Shown: positions 31,338 through 39,399 of the stretch, one piece after another | Position numbering within the stretch: the stretch's first letter is position 1 | Layout: each line of letters starts with the position of its first letter | Source of the DNA: Nocardioides rotundus | Lineage (GTDB): Bacteria; Actinomycetota; Actinomycetes; Propionibacteriales; Nocardioidaceae | Reading direction: 5' to 3' | DNA length: 64,000 nt | Assembly (NCBI RefSeq): GCF_019931675.1 | Contig: NZ_CP082922.1 | Coordinates: forward strand, 806,001-870,000 | Notes under the pieces: generated by a model | Seen by the model: only the letters and a program-made list of their open reading frames with translations | The model's database searches: none | What the model was told of the DNA's origin: nothing | Program-made: the position numbers and the translations under genes

Positions 31338-32156
31338 ATGCTCACACCCCTACGCAAGATCGCACTCGCCACCGCGGCGCTCACCAGCCTCGCGCTGGCG
31401 GCCCCGGCGTCCGCCCAGGTCACCGAGACCAGCGACGGAGTGCCGACGTTCAAGGAGTTCCAGGCCAGCACGTACCAGGACGCGGACCGCAAGTACATCG
31501 TCAATGGCGATGAGCCGGTGCGCAACACCGGCGAGCTGCGGGAGTTCTACAACCGCCTGGTGTCCAACAGCAGCCCGCAGATCGACGGCCTCATCGTCAA
31601 CACCGTCAACGGCCAGGACGACCGGTGGAGCCAGACCCAGGTCGCCAACCTGACCTACTGCGTGTCCACGAAGTTCGGCAAGGACTACACCTCCATGGTG
31701 AACACGACGGCCAACGCTGCCGCGCTGTGGGAGCGGGCGTCCTCGGCGGTCGATTTCCGCTACGTCGCAAGCCAGGACGGGAACTGCACCACCAGCAACA
31801 ACTCGGTGGTCTTCTCGGTCGAGCCCACGAAGTCCCAGTCCTACATCGCTCGGGCGTTCTTCCCCAGCTATCCCAAGAGCGACCGGAACGTGCTGGTGAA
31901 CGTGCGGTCGCTGAACAACAGCAGCCTCGGGACGCCGACGAACATCATGGGTCACGAGCTCGGCCACATCCTGGGCTTCCGGCACGAGCACACCCGGCCG
32001 GAGGCGGGCACCTGCTTCGAGAACAACAGCTGGCGGCCGCTGACGCCGTACGACTCGGCCTCGATCATGCACTACCCGCAGTGCAACGGCACCTCGTCGG
32101 ACATGAGCATGACCGCGTCCGACGTGGCGGGCGTGCAGGCGCTCTACGGCCCGTGA
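31338..32156 (+). CDS. Secreted zinc metalloprotease (M57/astacin-like), copy 2
   Basis: A 272-aa paralogue of the preceding gene, with signal peptide ending PASA-Q, the same propeptide-like YIVNGDEPVR segment, zinc site HELGHILGFRHE at the same residues (206-217) and Met-turn SIMHYP. Differences cluster in surface stretches (VSNSSPQ versus VGGKTEK), so the pair looks like a tandem duplication with some divergence in specificity. Family-level assignment is clear; substrates are not. Confidence 0.85.
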   Translation: MLTPLRKIALATAALTSLALAAPASAQVTETSDGVPTFKEFQASTYQDADRKYIVNGDEPVRNTGELREFYNRLVSNSSPQIDGLIVNTVNGQDDRWSQTQVANLTYCVSTKFGKDYTSMVNTTANAAALWERASSAVDFRYVASQDGNCTTSNNSVVFSVEPTKSQSYIARAFFPSYPKSDRNVLVNVRSLNNSSLGTPTNIMGHELGHILGFRHEHTRPEAGTCFENNSWRPLTPYDSASIMHYPQCNGTSSDMSMTASDVAGVQALYGP

Positions 32157-32165
32157 GCCGGTGAG

Positions 32166-33731
32166 TCAGCCGGGCTGAGGCACCAGGAAGTCTCCGACGG
32201 CGGTCGGGGTGACGGTCGACGTCACCTCGACCGCCGTCGCACGTGGCACGTCGTGGATCACGACGTGCTCGCTGCCGGCCGCGGTCGTGGCGGTGAGGGT
32301 GACCAGGCCGACCCGCCGCTGGAAGATCGTCTCGGAGACCACCCAGCCGATGACGCCGTCGCGCTCCAGCACGGTGCGGACGGTGGCCAGGGCGCCACCC
32401 GTGCTGACCAGGTGGCCGGGCGTCACCGCGTGCCCGAGGTGGCGGTAGGTCGCCAGGCCGATCAGCACGTTGAGCACCGCGAGGACGCCCGCGACCACCG
32501 CGAGCAGCCACCAGGGACGGTCGAGCCACCACAGGAGGGGTACGGCGAATCCGGTCAGCGTCAGGGTCCACCACTGCCGGCGCAGCAGGATCCGGCGTCG
32601 GGCGGCGGGGCCGTGCCGGAGCGTGGTGACGTGCAGGGGCTCCTCGTCGCCGAGGATCAGCCCCGCGACCCGCTGGTTCTCGCGCAGCGGGCTGGGCGGC
32701 ATGACGCTGGTGGTCCCGCCGGTCCCGACGCCCGTGGCCAGGGTGGACAGCTCGGCGCCGCGCGCCAGCCGCATCAGTGTGGGCTCGGTCAGCTGGACCC
32801 CGCGCACCCGCTTCTCCTCCACGCTCGTCGAGCGGGTGGTGAGCAGACCGGCCTGCAGCCGCAGGGTGTCCGCGTCGCGGGTGAGCCGCATCCCCGACCA
32901 CTGCAGGACGTAGCCGATGACCGACAGGAGCAGCCAGCCGACCAAGGCCGCGAGCGCGACCATCAACACCAGCAGGGGGATCGCCACCGCGCTGACCTGC
33001 TCCCAGCCGGAGCGGAGCCGGTCGGTGGTCAGGACCGGGATCTCGTCGACGAACTGGCCCAGGAAGCCGAAGGCGGCCGCCACGACGACCAGCCGGGCCA
33101 GGTTGAGGGGCGCGAACCGGAGCCAGGACCAGTCCAGCTCGGCGAGCACCTGGGGCGGCTCATTGGCCATGCCCTCTCTCTCCCCGCCGTCGGCACCCTC
33201 CGCCGGCTCGGGTGCGGTCCGGGGCATCGAAGAGCGTGCGTGACTGAGCAGGGCGACGCGCAGCGCCTCGGCCCGGTCCCGGCCGAGCGCGTCCAGCTCG
33301 ATCTTGGTCTCGTCCACGCCGGTGCCGATCTCCACCTTGGTCAGGCCGAGGATCCGGTGCAGGAGGCTGGACTCCAGGTCGACCGAGCGCACCCGGTCCA
33401 GCGGCGCGGTGAGCTGCTTGCGGGACAGCAGCCCGCTGCGGCGTTGGAACTGGGTGTCGGTGAACCGGTAGGTGGTGGTCAGCCAGGGCAGCAGGCCGGC
33501 CGCGAGCACGCCCAGCAGCACCAGCGGCGCCCACCAGGGGATGCCGCCCTGGGAGCTGCTGAGCCCGACCAGGCCGATGACGGCGGGCAGGGCGAACTGG
33601 CGCAGCGCGCTCACCGGGCCGACCAGCAGCATCCGCGGGTCGAGCCGGTGCCACTCGGCGTCCGGGACGGCCGGGCCGGTCGGCGGGTCGACCAGCCGGT
33701 CCTCGGGGTCCGGCGGTAGCCACTCGCTCAC
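32166..33731 (-). CDS. Membrane protein with repeated bacterial PH domains (YdbT-like)
   Basis: A 521-aa protein with paired membrane helices followed by bPH2 domains, repeated: after helices near 45-80 comes RFTDTQFQRRSGLLSRK, then DRVRSVDLESSLLHRILGL, and similar elements recur in the middle (RDADTLRLQAGLLTTR) and C-terminal part. The start is the GTG at 33731 (VSEWLPPDPED), overlapping the next gene's stop (GTGA). Membrane adaptor of unknown role; the pair resembles YdbS-YdbT of Bacillus. Much longer open frames over this region are shadows. Confidence 0.82.
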   Translation of the reverse strand: MSEWLPPDPEDRLVDPPTGPAVPDAEWHRLDPRMLLVGPVSALRQFALPAVIGLVGLSSSQGGIPWWAPLVLLGVLAAGLLPWLTTTYRFTDTQFQRRSGLLSRKQLTAPLDRVRSVDLESSLLHRILGLTKVEIGTGVDETKIELDALGRDRAEALRVALLSHARSSMPRTAPEPAEGADGGEREGMANEPPQVLAELDWSWLRFAPLNLARLVVVAAAFGFLGQFVDEIPVLTTDRLRSGWEQVSAVAIPLLVLMVALAALVGWLLLSVIGYVLQWSGMRLTRDADTLRLQAGLLTTRSTSVEEKRVRGVQLTEPTLMRLARGAELSTLATGVGTGGTTSVMPPSPLRENQRVAGLILGDEEPLHVTTLRHGPAARRRILLRRQWWTLTLTGFAVPLLWWLDRPWWLLAVVAGVLAVLNVLIGLATYRHLGHAVTPGHLVSTGGALATVRTVLERDGVIGWVVSETIFQRRVGLVTLTATTAAGSEHVVIHDVPRATAVEVTSTVTPTAVGDFLVPQPG

Positions 33732-34231
33732 GTCGCGTCGCCCTCGTCGGCCGCGGTACGCTCCGTCAGGTCGGTCACCAGGCGCCGGGCGACCTCCTCG
33801 TCGAGGCACTTGACCGAGATCGCGCCGAAGGAGCTGGCGGTGGAGACGGTCACCGACATGAGGCCGAACGCGCGCATCAGGGCGCTCTGAGTGCTGTCGA
33901 CGGTCTGCACCCGCGAGAGGGGAGCGATCGACAGCGTCCGGGTCAGCCACCCCTCGCGGGTGAACACGGCCTCCGGGGTCATCTCCCAGCGGTGCACGCG
34001 GTAGCGCAGGCCGGGCATCACGATCACCGGGACCAGGCACGCGAGCACGAGCAGCGCGCCGAGCAGGTGGGCCCACCAGGGGCGGTCGCTCCAGAAGGCG
34101 TAGCTGACGGCGAGGCCCACGACCACGACGCCGAGCCGGATCAGCGCGCCGGTGCGCCAGTAGGCCGGGGCCCGGGAGCTGACCTGGTGGGCGGGCTCTC
34201 GCAGTGCGTCCCCCAAAGCAGTGCTCGTCAC
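33728..34231 (-). CDS. Membrane protein with one bacterial PH domain (YdbS-like)
   Basis: A 167-aa protein with two membrane helices (GALIRLGVVVVGLAVSYAF and LLGALLVLACLVPVIVM) and one bPH2 domain: YRVHRWEMTPEAVFTREGWL, LSRVQTVDSTQSALMRAFGL. It is the small partner of the following gene and overlaps it by 4 bp, so the two probably form a complex. In Bacillus the orthologous pair is linked to antibiotic tolerance; here that is only an analogy. Confidence 0.82.
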   Translation of the reverse strand: MTSTALGDALREPAHQVSSRAPAYWRTGALIRLGVVVVGLAVSYAFWSDRPWWAHLLGALLVLACLVPVIVMPGLRYRVHRWEMTPEAVFTREGWLTRTLSIAPLSRVQTVDSTQSALMRAFGLMSVTVSTASSFGAISVKCLDEEVARRLVTDLTERTAADEGDAT

Positions 34232-34252
34232 GGGACGAGCCTCGCATACCCC

Positions 34253-35809
34253 TTACGACAGGCGATCGAGGGCGTCGCGGATCTCGGCGCGGGTCTGCCG
34301 GTCCACCGACTCGTGCAGGAAGATGTAGAACCGCGGCCCGCGGCCGACGTAGACGTACTCCTTGCGCACCGCCGGGCGCATCCACTCCGGGACCCCGTTG
34401 TGGTCGGTGGTCAGCACGGTCGCGTCCTGGTCGGCGATCCACTGGGCATAGCCCTCGAGCCCGCCCGGCCAGTTCTCGTCGATGTAGACGTCCATGCCGT
34501 TGGTGAACAGCTGGTAGCGGCTGATGTTGCGCACGCCGGACAGCGCGAGCGGCTGCGGCGCCTGCGAGGTGATCGCCGTGGCGTCTGCGGGCAGTCGGGA
34601 GAAGACGGCGTCGGTCGCCGCCTGCTGGGTGAGGAGTACGTCGTTGCGGGTGCGCCACTGGTCCCACGCGGTGGCGCCGACGGCGGCGACCGCGCAGACG
34701 CCCGCCAGGACCGCGGAGGGCAGGGCCGCCCAACCGTGGGACAGCCGTCCGACGAGCGCCCCGAAGCCGAGCGCGGCGATGGGCAGCAGCAGGAACGCGT
34801 CGGCGTACCCGTTGAAGACGCTGTAGGACCAGATGCTCCCGCCGACCAGCCCCGCGAAGAGCACCAGGGTGGAGGCGCGCACCCACCGGGCATCCTCGCC
34901 CTGACGCGGCACCAGCGCCACCAGGCCGAAGACGGTGAGCAGAACGAAGCCGACCACGAAGATCCACGACGACCAGGTGAAGCCGCTCGTGAACAGCTCC
35001 CAGGCGGCGAGCCACTGACCGTCGATGCCCGACTGCTCGGTGTACTGCGCGTTGGCGAGCAGGAACCCGTCGAGGAACTCGGGGAAGGCGCGCATCGCGA
35101 CGAAGTAGGCCGAGGTGGCGACCAGGGTCAGCACGCCGCCGAGGCCGTAGAGGAGCAGCGCCTTGAGGCGGGCGCGGCCGCGCGCCTCGCCGGGGGCGAA
35201 CCAGCAGGCCACCAGGGCGGCGGGGGCGGCGGCGAAGAAGACGGGCTGCCAGGTCAGTGTGGCAAGGCCGGTGACGATGCCGGCGGCGAGCCAGCGGTGC
35301 CGGACCGAGAGCAGCAGGCTCCAGGCGATGAAGGTCGCGACCGGCGTCTTGGACTGGGGGCCGGTCGTGGCGAAGGCGGCGTAGCCGGTGAAGCAGAGCA
35401 TCGCGGCGGCCGCCACGTGGCCGGCGTTGCGGCTGGCGAACGCGGCGCTGGCGAGGCGGTAGACCAGCGGCACCGTGGCGGCGGCGATCACCCAGAAGAC
35501 GATCCGCACGCCGTAGACGTCGGCGATGTCGACGGCGTTCGCCAGCAGCACGCCGAGGGCGGGGAGCAGGTGCGCGAGCGGTCCAGCGCGGTTCATCAGC
35601 TCGACGTACGGCGCCGCGCCCGCGGCGACCTCCTGGCCGGCGTACACGTAGAACGAGCTGTCCCTTGTCAGCTCGCCGTCGAAGCCGTGCACCACGTAGG
35701 CGCCGAGTGCGGCGAGGAACCAGAGGAAGGTGAACACGTCGTGCCGGCGGGCGCGCTCCTCGCCGGCGGCCAGGTCGGTCTGCTCGTTCACGTTGATGAA
35801 GCGTGCCAC
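34253..35809 (-). CDS. Multi-pass membrane glycosyltransferase-like protein (GT39/GT-C)
   Basis: A 518-aa protein with about ten or more membrane helices and a soluble C-terminal domain. ELTRDSSFYVYAGQEV near the N-terminus has the D-containing first loop typical of GT-C mannosyl- or arabinosyltransferases that use lipid-linked donors. The GTG at 35809 is chosen because AAGGA lies properly upstream; starting at 35869 would cross the ychF start. Divergent from ychF. Acceptor and donor unknown. Confidence 0.68.
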   Translation of the reverse strand: MARFINVNEQTDLAAGEERARRHDVFTFLWFLAALGAYVVHGFDGELTRDSSFYVYAGQEVAAGAAPYVELMNRAGPLAHLLPALGVLLANAVDIADVYGVRIVFWVIAAATVPLVYRLASAAFASRNAGHVAAAAMLCFTGYAAFATTGPQSKTPVATFIAWSLLLSVRHRWLAAGIVTGLATLTWQPVFFAAAPAALVACWFAPGEARGRARLKALLLYGLGGVLTLVATSAYFVAMRAFPEFLDGFLLANAQYTEQSGIDGQWLAAWELFTSGFTWSSWIFVVGFVLLTVFGLVALVPRQGEDARWVRASTLVLFAGLVGGSIWSYSVFNGYADAFLLLPIAALGFGALVGRLSHGWAALPSAVLAGVCAVAAVGATAWDQWRTRNDVLLTQQAATDAVFSRLPADATAITSQAPQPLALSGVRNISRYQLFTNGMDVYIDENWPGGLEGYAQWIADQDATVLTTDHNGVPEWMRPAVRKEYVYVGRGPRFYIFLHESVDRQTRAEIRDALDRLS

Positions 35810-35862
35810 ACGGGTCCTTGCGATTCGTGGGGCGCTCCGGGGCTTTCGTAGACTCGCACCCC

Positions 35863-36939
35863 GTGGCACTCACCATCGGCATCGTCGGGCTCCCGAACGC
35901 GGGCAAGTCGACCCTCTTCAACGCCCTCACCAAGAACGAGGTCCTCGCGGCCAACTACCCGTTCGCGACGATCGAGCCGAACGTCGGCGTCGTGGGCGTG
36001 CCCGACGACCGGCTGCCGGTGCTGGCCGAGATCTTCGGCTCGGCCAAGGTGCTGCCCGCGACCGTCGAGTTCGTCGACATCGCCGGGATCGTCGCCGGCG
36101 CCTCGCAGGGGGAGGGGCTCGGCAACAAGTTCCTCTCGCAGATCCGCGAGTCCGCGGCGATCTGCCAGGTGACCCGGGTGTTCCGCGACGAGGACGTGAC
36201 CCACGTCGACGGGAAGGTCGACCCAGCGTCCGACATCTCCACGATCCAGACCGAGATGATCCTCGCGGACCTGCAGACGGTGGAGAAGGCGGTCCCGCGG
36301 CTGGAGAAGGAGGCCAAGGGCAAGAAGGACCTGCTGCCCGTGGTCGCCGCGACCAAGGAGGCGCAGGCGGCGCTCGAGGCGGGGACGCCGATCATCGCCA
36401 CCGACATCGACCGGGCGCTGATCCGCGAGCTGTCCCTGCTGACGGCCAAGCCCTACCTCTACGTCTTCAACTGCGACGCCGACGAGCTCGCCGACGAGGA
36501 GCTCAAGCAGCGGATGCGCGATCTGGTCGCGCCCGCCGAGGCGATCTTCCTGGACGCGAAGTTCGAGTCCGAGCTGGTCGAGCTGGATGACGATGATGAG
36601 GCGCACGAGATGCTCGCCGAGATGGGCATCTCCGAGTCCGGCCTGGACCAGCTGGCCCGGGTCGGCTTCGACACCCTCGGCCTGCAGACCTATCTGACCG
36701 CCGGACCCAAGGAGACGCGGGCCTGGACGATCCGCAAGGGCGCCACTGCCCCCGAGGCCGCCGGCGTCATCCACACCGACTTCCAGAAGGGCTTCATCAA
36801 GGCCGAGGTCGTCTCCTTCGACGAGCTGGTCGCCGCCGGGTCGATGAGTGAGGCCAAGGCGGCCGGCAAGGTCCGGATGGAGGGCAAGGACTACGTAATG
36901 GCCGACGGGGACGTCGTGGAGTTCCGGTTTAACGTCTAG
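35863..36939 (+). CDS. ychF: Redox-regulated ATPase YchF
   Basis: A 358-aa Obg-family P-loop ATPase that binds ribosomes. G1 is GLPNAGKST (9-17), DIAGIVAGAS is the G3 region, and the C-terminal TGS domain ends EGKDYVMADGDVVEFRFNV. Start GTG at 35863 with TAGACT 8 nt before it. The last codons differ from the rest of the gene: GTA, TTT and stop TAG are used where this genome prefers GTG/GTC, TTC and TGA. These bases overlap the HigBA operator, and a second copy of the gene's tail occurs at 42890-42936. The 3' end was probably replaced when the island inserted. Confidence 0.97.
   Translation: MALTIGIVGLPNAGKSTLFNALTKNEVLAANYPFATIEPNVGVVGVPDDRLPVLAEIFGSAKVLPATVEFVDIAGIVAGASQGEGLGNKFLSQIRESAAICQVTRVFRDEDVTHVDGKVDPASDISTIQTEMILADLQTVEKAVPRLEKEAKGKKDLLPVVAATKEAQAALEAGTPIIATDIDRALIRELSLLTAKPYLYVFNCDADELADEELKQRMRDLVAPAEAIFLDAKFESELVELDDDDEAHEMLAEMGISESGLDQLARVGFDTLGLQTYLTAGPKETRAWTIRKGATAPEAAGVIHTDFQKGFIKAEVVSFDELVAAGSMSEAKAAGKVRMEGKDYVMADGDVVEFRFNV
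36904..36935 (+). repeat. Left flanking repeat (in-frame ychF end)
   Basis: Runs from GACGGGGACGTCGTGGAG to the TTTAACGT that encodes FNV. It matches 42901-42932 at 29 of 32 bases; the three differences are all silent third positions (GAC/GAT, CGG/CGC, TTT/TTC). Confidence 0.85.
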
Positions 36940-36964
36940 CGTTAATGACGGTTCGCGTTATACC
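36930..36964 (+). promoter_or_regulatory. Operator and promoter of higBA
   Basis: TAACG (36930-36934) and CGTTA (36940-36944) form an inverted repeat with a 5-nt spacer, and a third half-site CGTTA is at 36956-36960. TATACC at 36959-36964 is a good -10 box, 8 nt before the higB GTG, so the message would be leaderless. The first half-site lies in the last codons of ychF. HigA-type antitoxins bind such repeats to repress their own operon. Confidence 0.6.
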
Positions 36965-36972
36965 CTGGGTAG

Positions 36973-37254
36973 GTGATCAGGTCGTTCGCTGACCGCGATA
37001 CCGAGCGGGTATGGCGTCGTGAGCCGGCGAAGCGGCTGGATCCGCGCATCCATAAGACCGCGAACAGGAAGCTGCACCTGCTGGACGCGGCCACGGCACT
37101 GGACGCACTACGAGTGCCACCCGGCAATCGCTTCGAAGCGCTCAAGGGTGACCGCGCCGGTCCGCACAGCATCCGGATCAACGATCAATGGCGGATCTGC
37201 TTCCGATGGACGGATGCAGGTCCAGAGGATGTCCAGGTCGTTGACTACCACTGA
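36973..37254 (+). CDS. higB: HigB-type RelE/ParE-family toxin
   Basis: A 93-aa predicted ribosome-dependent mRNA endonuclease. LDATALDALRVPPGNRFEALKGDR and SIRINDQWRICFRW are the HigB core, with RIND-QWRI as the characteristic strand. The toxin gene comes first and the antitoxin second, the usual higBA order. GTG start at 36973 directly after the promoter (leaderless), which would favour low and uncoupled expression. It is the leftmost gene of the island. Confidence 0.92.
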   Translation: MIRSFADRDTERVWRREPAKRLDPRIHKTANRKLHLLDAATALDALRVPPGNRFEALKGDRAGPHSIRINDQWRICFRWTDAGPEDVQVVDYH

Positions 37255-37263
37255 GGAGGGGCG

Positions 37264-37563
37264 ATGCCCGAGAAGCTCTATCCGCCGATCCATCCCGGCG
37301 AGGTCTTGATGGAGGACTTCATCGAGGGGTTCGGCATCACTCAGCACAAGCTCGCTGTCTCGATCGGCGTTCCGCCGCGCCGTATCAATGAGATCGTCCA
37401 CGGCAAGCGGGCCATCTCAGCCGACACTGCCCTTCGCCTTGGACGGTACTTCGGGGTGGACCCGCAGTTCTGGCTGAACCTGCAGACGCGGTACGACCTG
37501 GAGGTCGCGCAGGACCGGGTGGCTGACCAGGTCGAGGCGATCGCGCCTGTCCGCACCGCCTGA
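37264..37563 (+). CDS. higA: HigA-type HTH antitoxin
   Basis: A 99-aa XRE-family antitoxin: PPIHPGEVLMEDFIEGFGITQHKLA is the HigA signature, the helix-turn-helix is at about 27-50, and ISADTALRLGRYFGVDPQFWLNLQ completes the domain. A strong GAGGAGGGG precedes its ATG, so the antitoxin should be translated better than the toxin. It neutralises HigB and represses through the TAACG/CGTTA repeats. Confidence 0.93.
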   Translation: MPEKLYPPIHPGEVLMEDFIEGFGITQHKLAVSIGVPPRRINEIVHGKRAISADTALRLGRYFGVDPQFWLNLQTRYDLEVAQDRVADQVEAIAPVRTA

Positions 37564-37609
37564 TCTCGCTCGACTGGCGGTGGGACCATCCTGAGTACGT
37601 GGCGCAGCG

Positions 37610-37935
37610 GTGGCGGGTGACGACCCGAACTTCGGTCTATACCTCGGGCGTCGCGATCGTCGGTTCGAGTGGGACCACGAGTGGCTGTCGTGGCCGGACT
37701 TCTGGTTGCCTCGCGGGCGCGCGGCGTTCGCCCGGGCCGTGCTGGCAGCGTGGGAGCGCTCGGCGCTCGGCGCTCGGTGCTCGAGCGAGTCGAGGTGGCG
37801 TGCGCGGGTGGTCGGGGCCGCACCGGCACAGCCCTGGCCTGCATCGCCATCGCCGACGGCGTCGCGCCGGCAGACGCGGTGGCGTTCGTGCGGGCGCACT
37901 ATGACCGGCATGCGGTGGGGATGCCCTGGCAGTGA
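37610..37935 (+). pseudogene. Broken protein-tyrosine-phosphatase-like gene
   Basis: The first frame (GTG 37610) reads GDDPNFGLYLGRRDR and LSWPDFWLPRGRAAFARAVLAAWERS. The remainder is in another frame: LERVEVACAGGRGRTGTALAC, with the P-loop CX5R-TG, then VRAHYDRHAVGMPWQ. Together these match a family of small PTP-like proteins. The shift lies in four copies of the 7-mer GCGCTCG at 37756-37783. Removing two copies restores an open W-E-R-S-V-L-E-R-V frame. A TGA after MPWQ also stands where the family continues (AFVRQFS follows). The N-terminus looks short. Confidence 0.78.
37756..37783 (+). repeat. 7-bp tandem repeat, four units, causing a frameshift
   Basis: Three exact GCGCTCG units and a fourth GTGCTCG unit. 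Since 7 is one more than a multiple of three, unit number sets the reading frame: two or five units would be in frame, the present four are not. This is a textbook slipped-strand site. Confidence 0.85.
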
Positions 37936-38105
37936 GCGTTCGTCCGGCAGTTCAGCGCCCCACAACCTCACCCAGACTGACGTCGCGGCAACAACTGGCG
38001 GCTCCACGTGCGGCAATGCTCCCACTGCCGGTTGATTCGGTCCCAGATGGTTCTTCGTGTGGCGACACGGTGAAGTTCCGCTGCAAGTCGTGAGGGGCGA
38101 GCCAA
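37936..38105 (+). other. Decayed DNA, no intact gene
   Basis: No open frame is convincing here. Short protein-like scraps are visible: AFVRQFS directly after the phosphatase stop, and NNWRLHVRQCSHCRLIRSQ in one frame followed by GDTVKFRCKS in another, which could be a broken zinc-ribbon protein. I see no RNA gene. Confidence 0.4.
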
Positions 38106-38213
38106 GTGCCTAGGGACGAGCAGGGTGACTTCGTAGTCTCACCGCAGGAGATGTTCGTTCTCCGGCAAGGCTTGTTCATCACGAATTACCACTTGGACCC
38201 GACGTTTTGCTGA
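38106..38213 (+). CDS. Possible 35-aa peptide
   Basis: A GTG at 38106 after GAGGGG gives a 35-codon frame (VPRDEQGDFVVSPQEMFVL and a hydrophobic RQGLFITNYH). It ends within the region where the DUF6228-like gene could start. Composition is protein-like, but it may be a remnant of a longer gene. Low confidence. Confidence 0.2.
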   Translation: MPRDEQGDFVVSPQEMFVLRQGLFITNYHLDPTFC

Positions 38214-38236
38214 CGACCTGCCGTCACAATGGGCCG

Positions 38237-38638
38237 GTGGCTCGCGCAGAGATCTTCGACGGACGGGCGCGGCTGACCTTTGCGGAGCCGGTCGGTTCCG
38301 GCAGCGTTGTGGACTACCTCACCGTCCGCGTCGAAGGGCCGGACCTGTCCGCGAGCCGTCAGGTCTACGCCGGATGGGAGAGCGGTTTCTCGGGCCTTGC
38401 TGTCTACTTCGAGACGTTGGTGGCGTCGTGGCGTGGTTGGGACGGCGAGCAGGTGTTTGAGTCCATCGAGCATGACCTCCGGATCGTGGCGACGCACGAC
38501 GGGCATGTTCACCTGGAGGTTCGCCTCCGGGAGTCAACTGAAGCGCGCGGCTGGCAAGTACGAGCAGAGCTGCGGATCGAGGCTGGGGAGCAGTTGGCTT
38601 CGGCCTCGCGCGATGTCGCGGCGCTCGTCCGACGCTGA
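38237..38638 (+). CDS. DUF6228-like protein
   Basis: A protein of 133 aa (GTG 38237, VARAEIFDG) or 143 aa if it starts at TTG 38207. ASWRGWDGEQVFESIEHDL, then VATHDGHVHLEVRLRE, and a final EAGEQLASASRDVAAL agree with the DUF6228 family, which is found mainly in actinobacteria. Function unknown; such small proteins are often immunity or accessory proteins. It belongs to the island and is followed after 26 bp by the TIGR02391-like gene. Confidence 0.62.
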   Translation: MARAEIFDGRARLTFAEPVGSGSVVDYLTVRVEGPDLSASRQVYAGWESGFSGLAVYFETLVASWRGWDGEQVFESIEHDLRIVATHDGHVHLEVRLRESTEARGWQVRAELRIEAGEQLASASRDVAALVRR

Positions 38639-38664
38639 CCTTGAGGTCGGACCGTTCCTGCACA

Positions 38665-39399
38665 ATGGCGCGCATGACGAAGCTCGATGTTGTGTGGGCG
38701 ACCAAGGAGATCGACCAGTTCCTCTACGTTACGGACCAGGTCGTCCCGAACACGGGTCCAGGCATCGCCTACCTCGGCACGGTGATGCGCGGGCCCAAGA
38801 CCGAGGCGTCGGCGCGGGCGCACGTAGTGGAGCAGATCCTCGATCGAGCCTTGCCGGGCTGGAAGCAGGGGCGACCGGCCAAGGACCAGGAGTACAGCTG
38901 GCTCCGGGATCAGGCATCGCGGGCCAAGGCGGCGCTGCAACGGCAGGCCGAGCTGGCCGAGAAGCTCGGCGACAACGCGCCGGACATGGACGCGGCCAAC
39001 CTTCACCCGTGGGCGTGGGAGAACGGCAAGAGCTACTGGGACACCGGCCACTACCACCAAGCCGTGATGCAGGCGGCGATCCGAGTCAACGCAGAGACCC
39101 AAGCCAAGCTCAGCCGCATGGACGTGTCGGAGACAGCGCTGTTCAATGAGGCGTTCTCCCTCAACGACCCCAAAGGCGATGCGCCGCGCCTCCGGCTCAT
39201 GGAGGACGACGGCAGCAAAACCTACGAAAACCTGCACCGGGGCGCCCGCGCGTTCGCGGAGGGCCTGTACGCGGCGATCCGCAATCCCGGCATGCACGTG
39301 CCGCACGACGGAGGCGAGGAACAGCTCGCGCTGGAGCAACTCGCGGCGTTCAGCCTACTGGCCCGGTGGGTCGATCAGGCGGAGGTCGTCACTGCGTGA
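38665..39399 (+). CDS. TIGR02391 (Ymh)-like protein with an RX4H motif
   Basis: A 244-aa protein. The N-terminal half is helical (QASRAKAALQRQAELAEKL). The C-terminal half from about 113 has the TIGR02391 pattern: NLHPWAWENGKSYWDTGHYHQAVMQA, NEAFSLNDP, then FAEGLYAAIRNPGMH. The last part holds Arg206 and His211 in RNPGMH, an RX4H arrangement like that of HEPN ribonucleases. A defence or toxin role is therefore possible but unproven. ATG at 38665; ATG at 38674 is an alternative. It lies between decayed genes in the island. Confidence 0.68.
   Translation: MARMTKLDVVWATKEIDQFLYVTDQVVPNTGPGIAYLGTVMRGPKTEASARAHVVEQILDRALPGWKQGRPAKDQEYSWLRDQASRAKAALQRQAELAEKLGDNAPDMDAANLHPWAWENGKSYWDTGHYHQAVMQAAIRVNAETQAKLSRMDVSETALFNEAFSLNDPKGDAPRLRLMEDDGSKTYENLHRGARAFAEGLYAAIRNPGMHVPHDGGEEQLALEQLAAFSLLARWVDQAEVVTA

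Noticed and set aside
32166..35954. A single 1262-codon minus-strand protein
   Set aside because: Only its last 521 codons (from GTG 33731) are real. The upstream part lies in the wrong frame over the YdbS-like and glycosyltransferase genes.
37952..38182. Minus-strand 76-codon frame in the decayed island stretch
   Set aside because: Ser/Thr/Arg-rich shadow-like composition, no ribosome-binding site and overlap with more protein-like plus-strand scraps.
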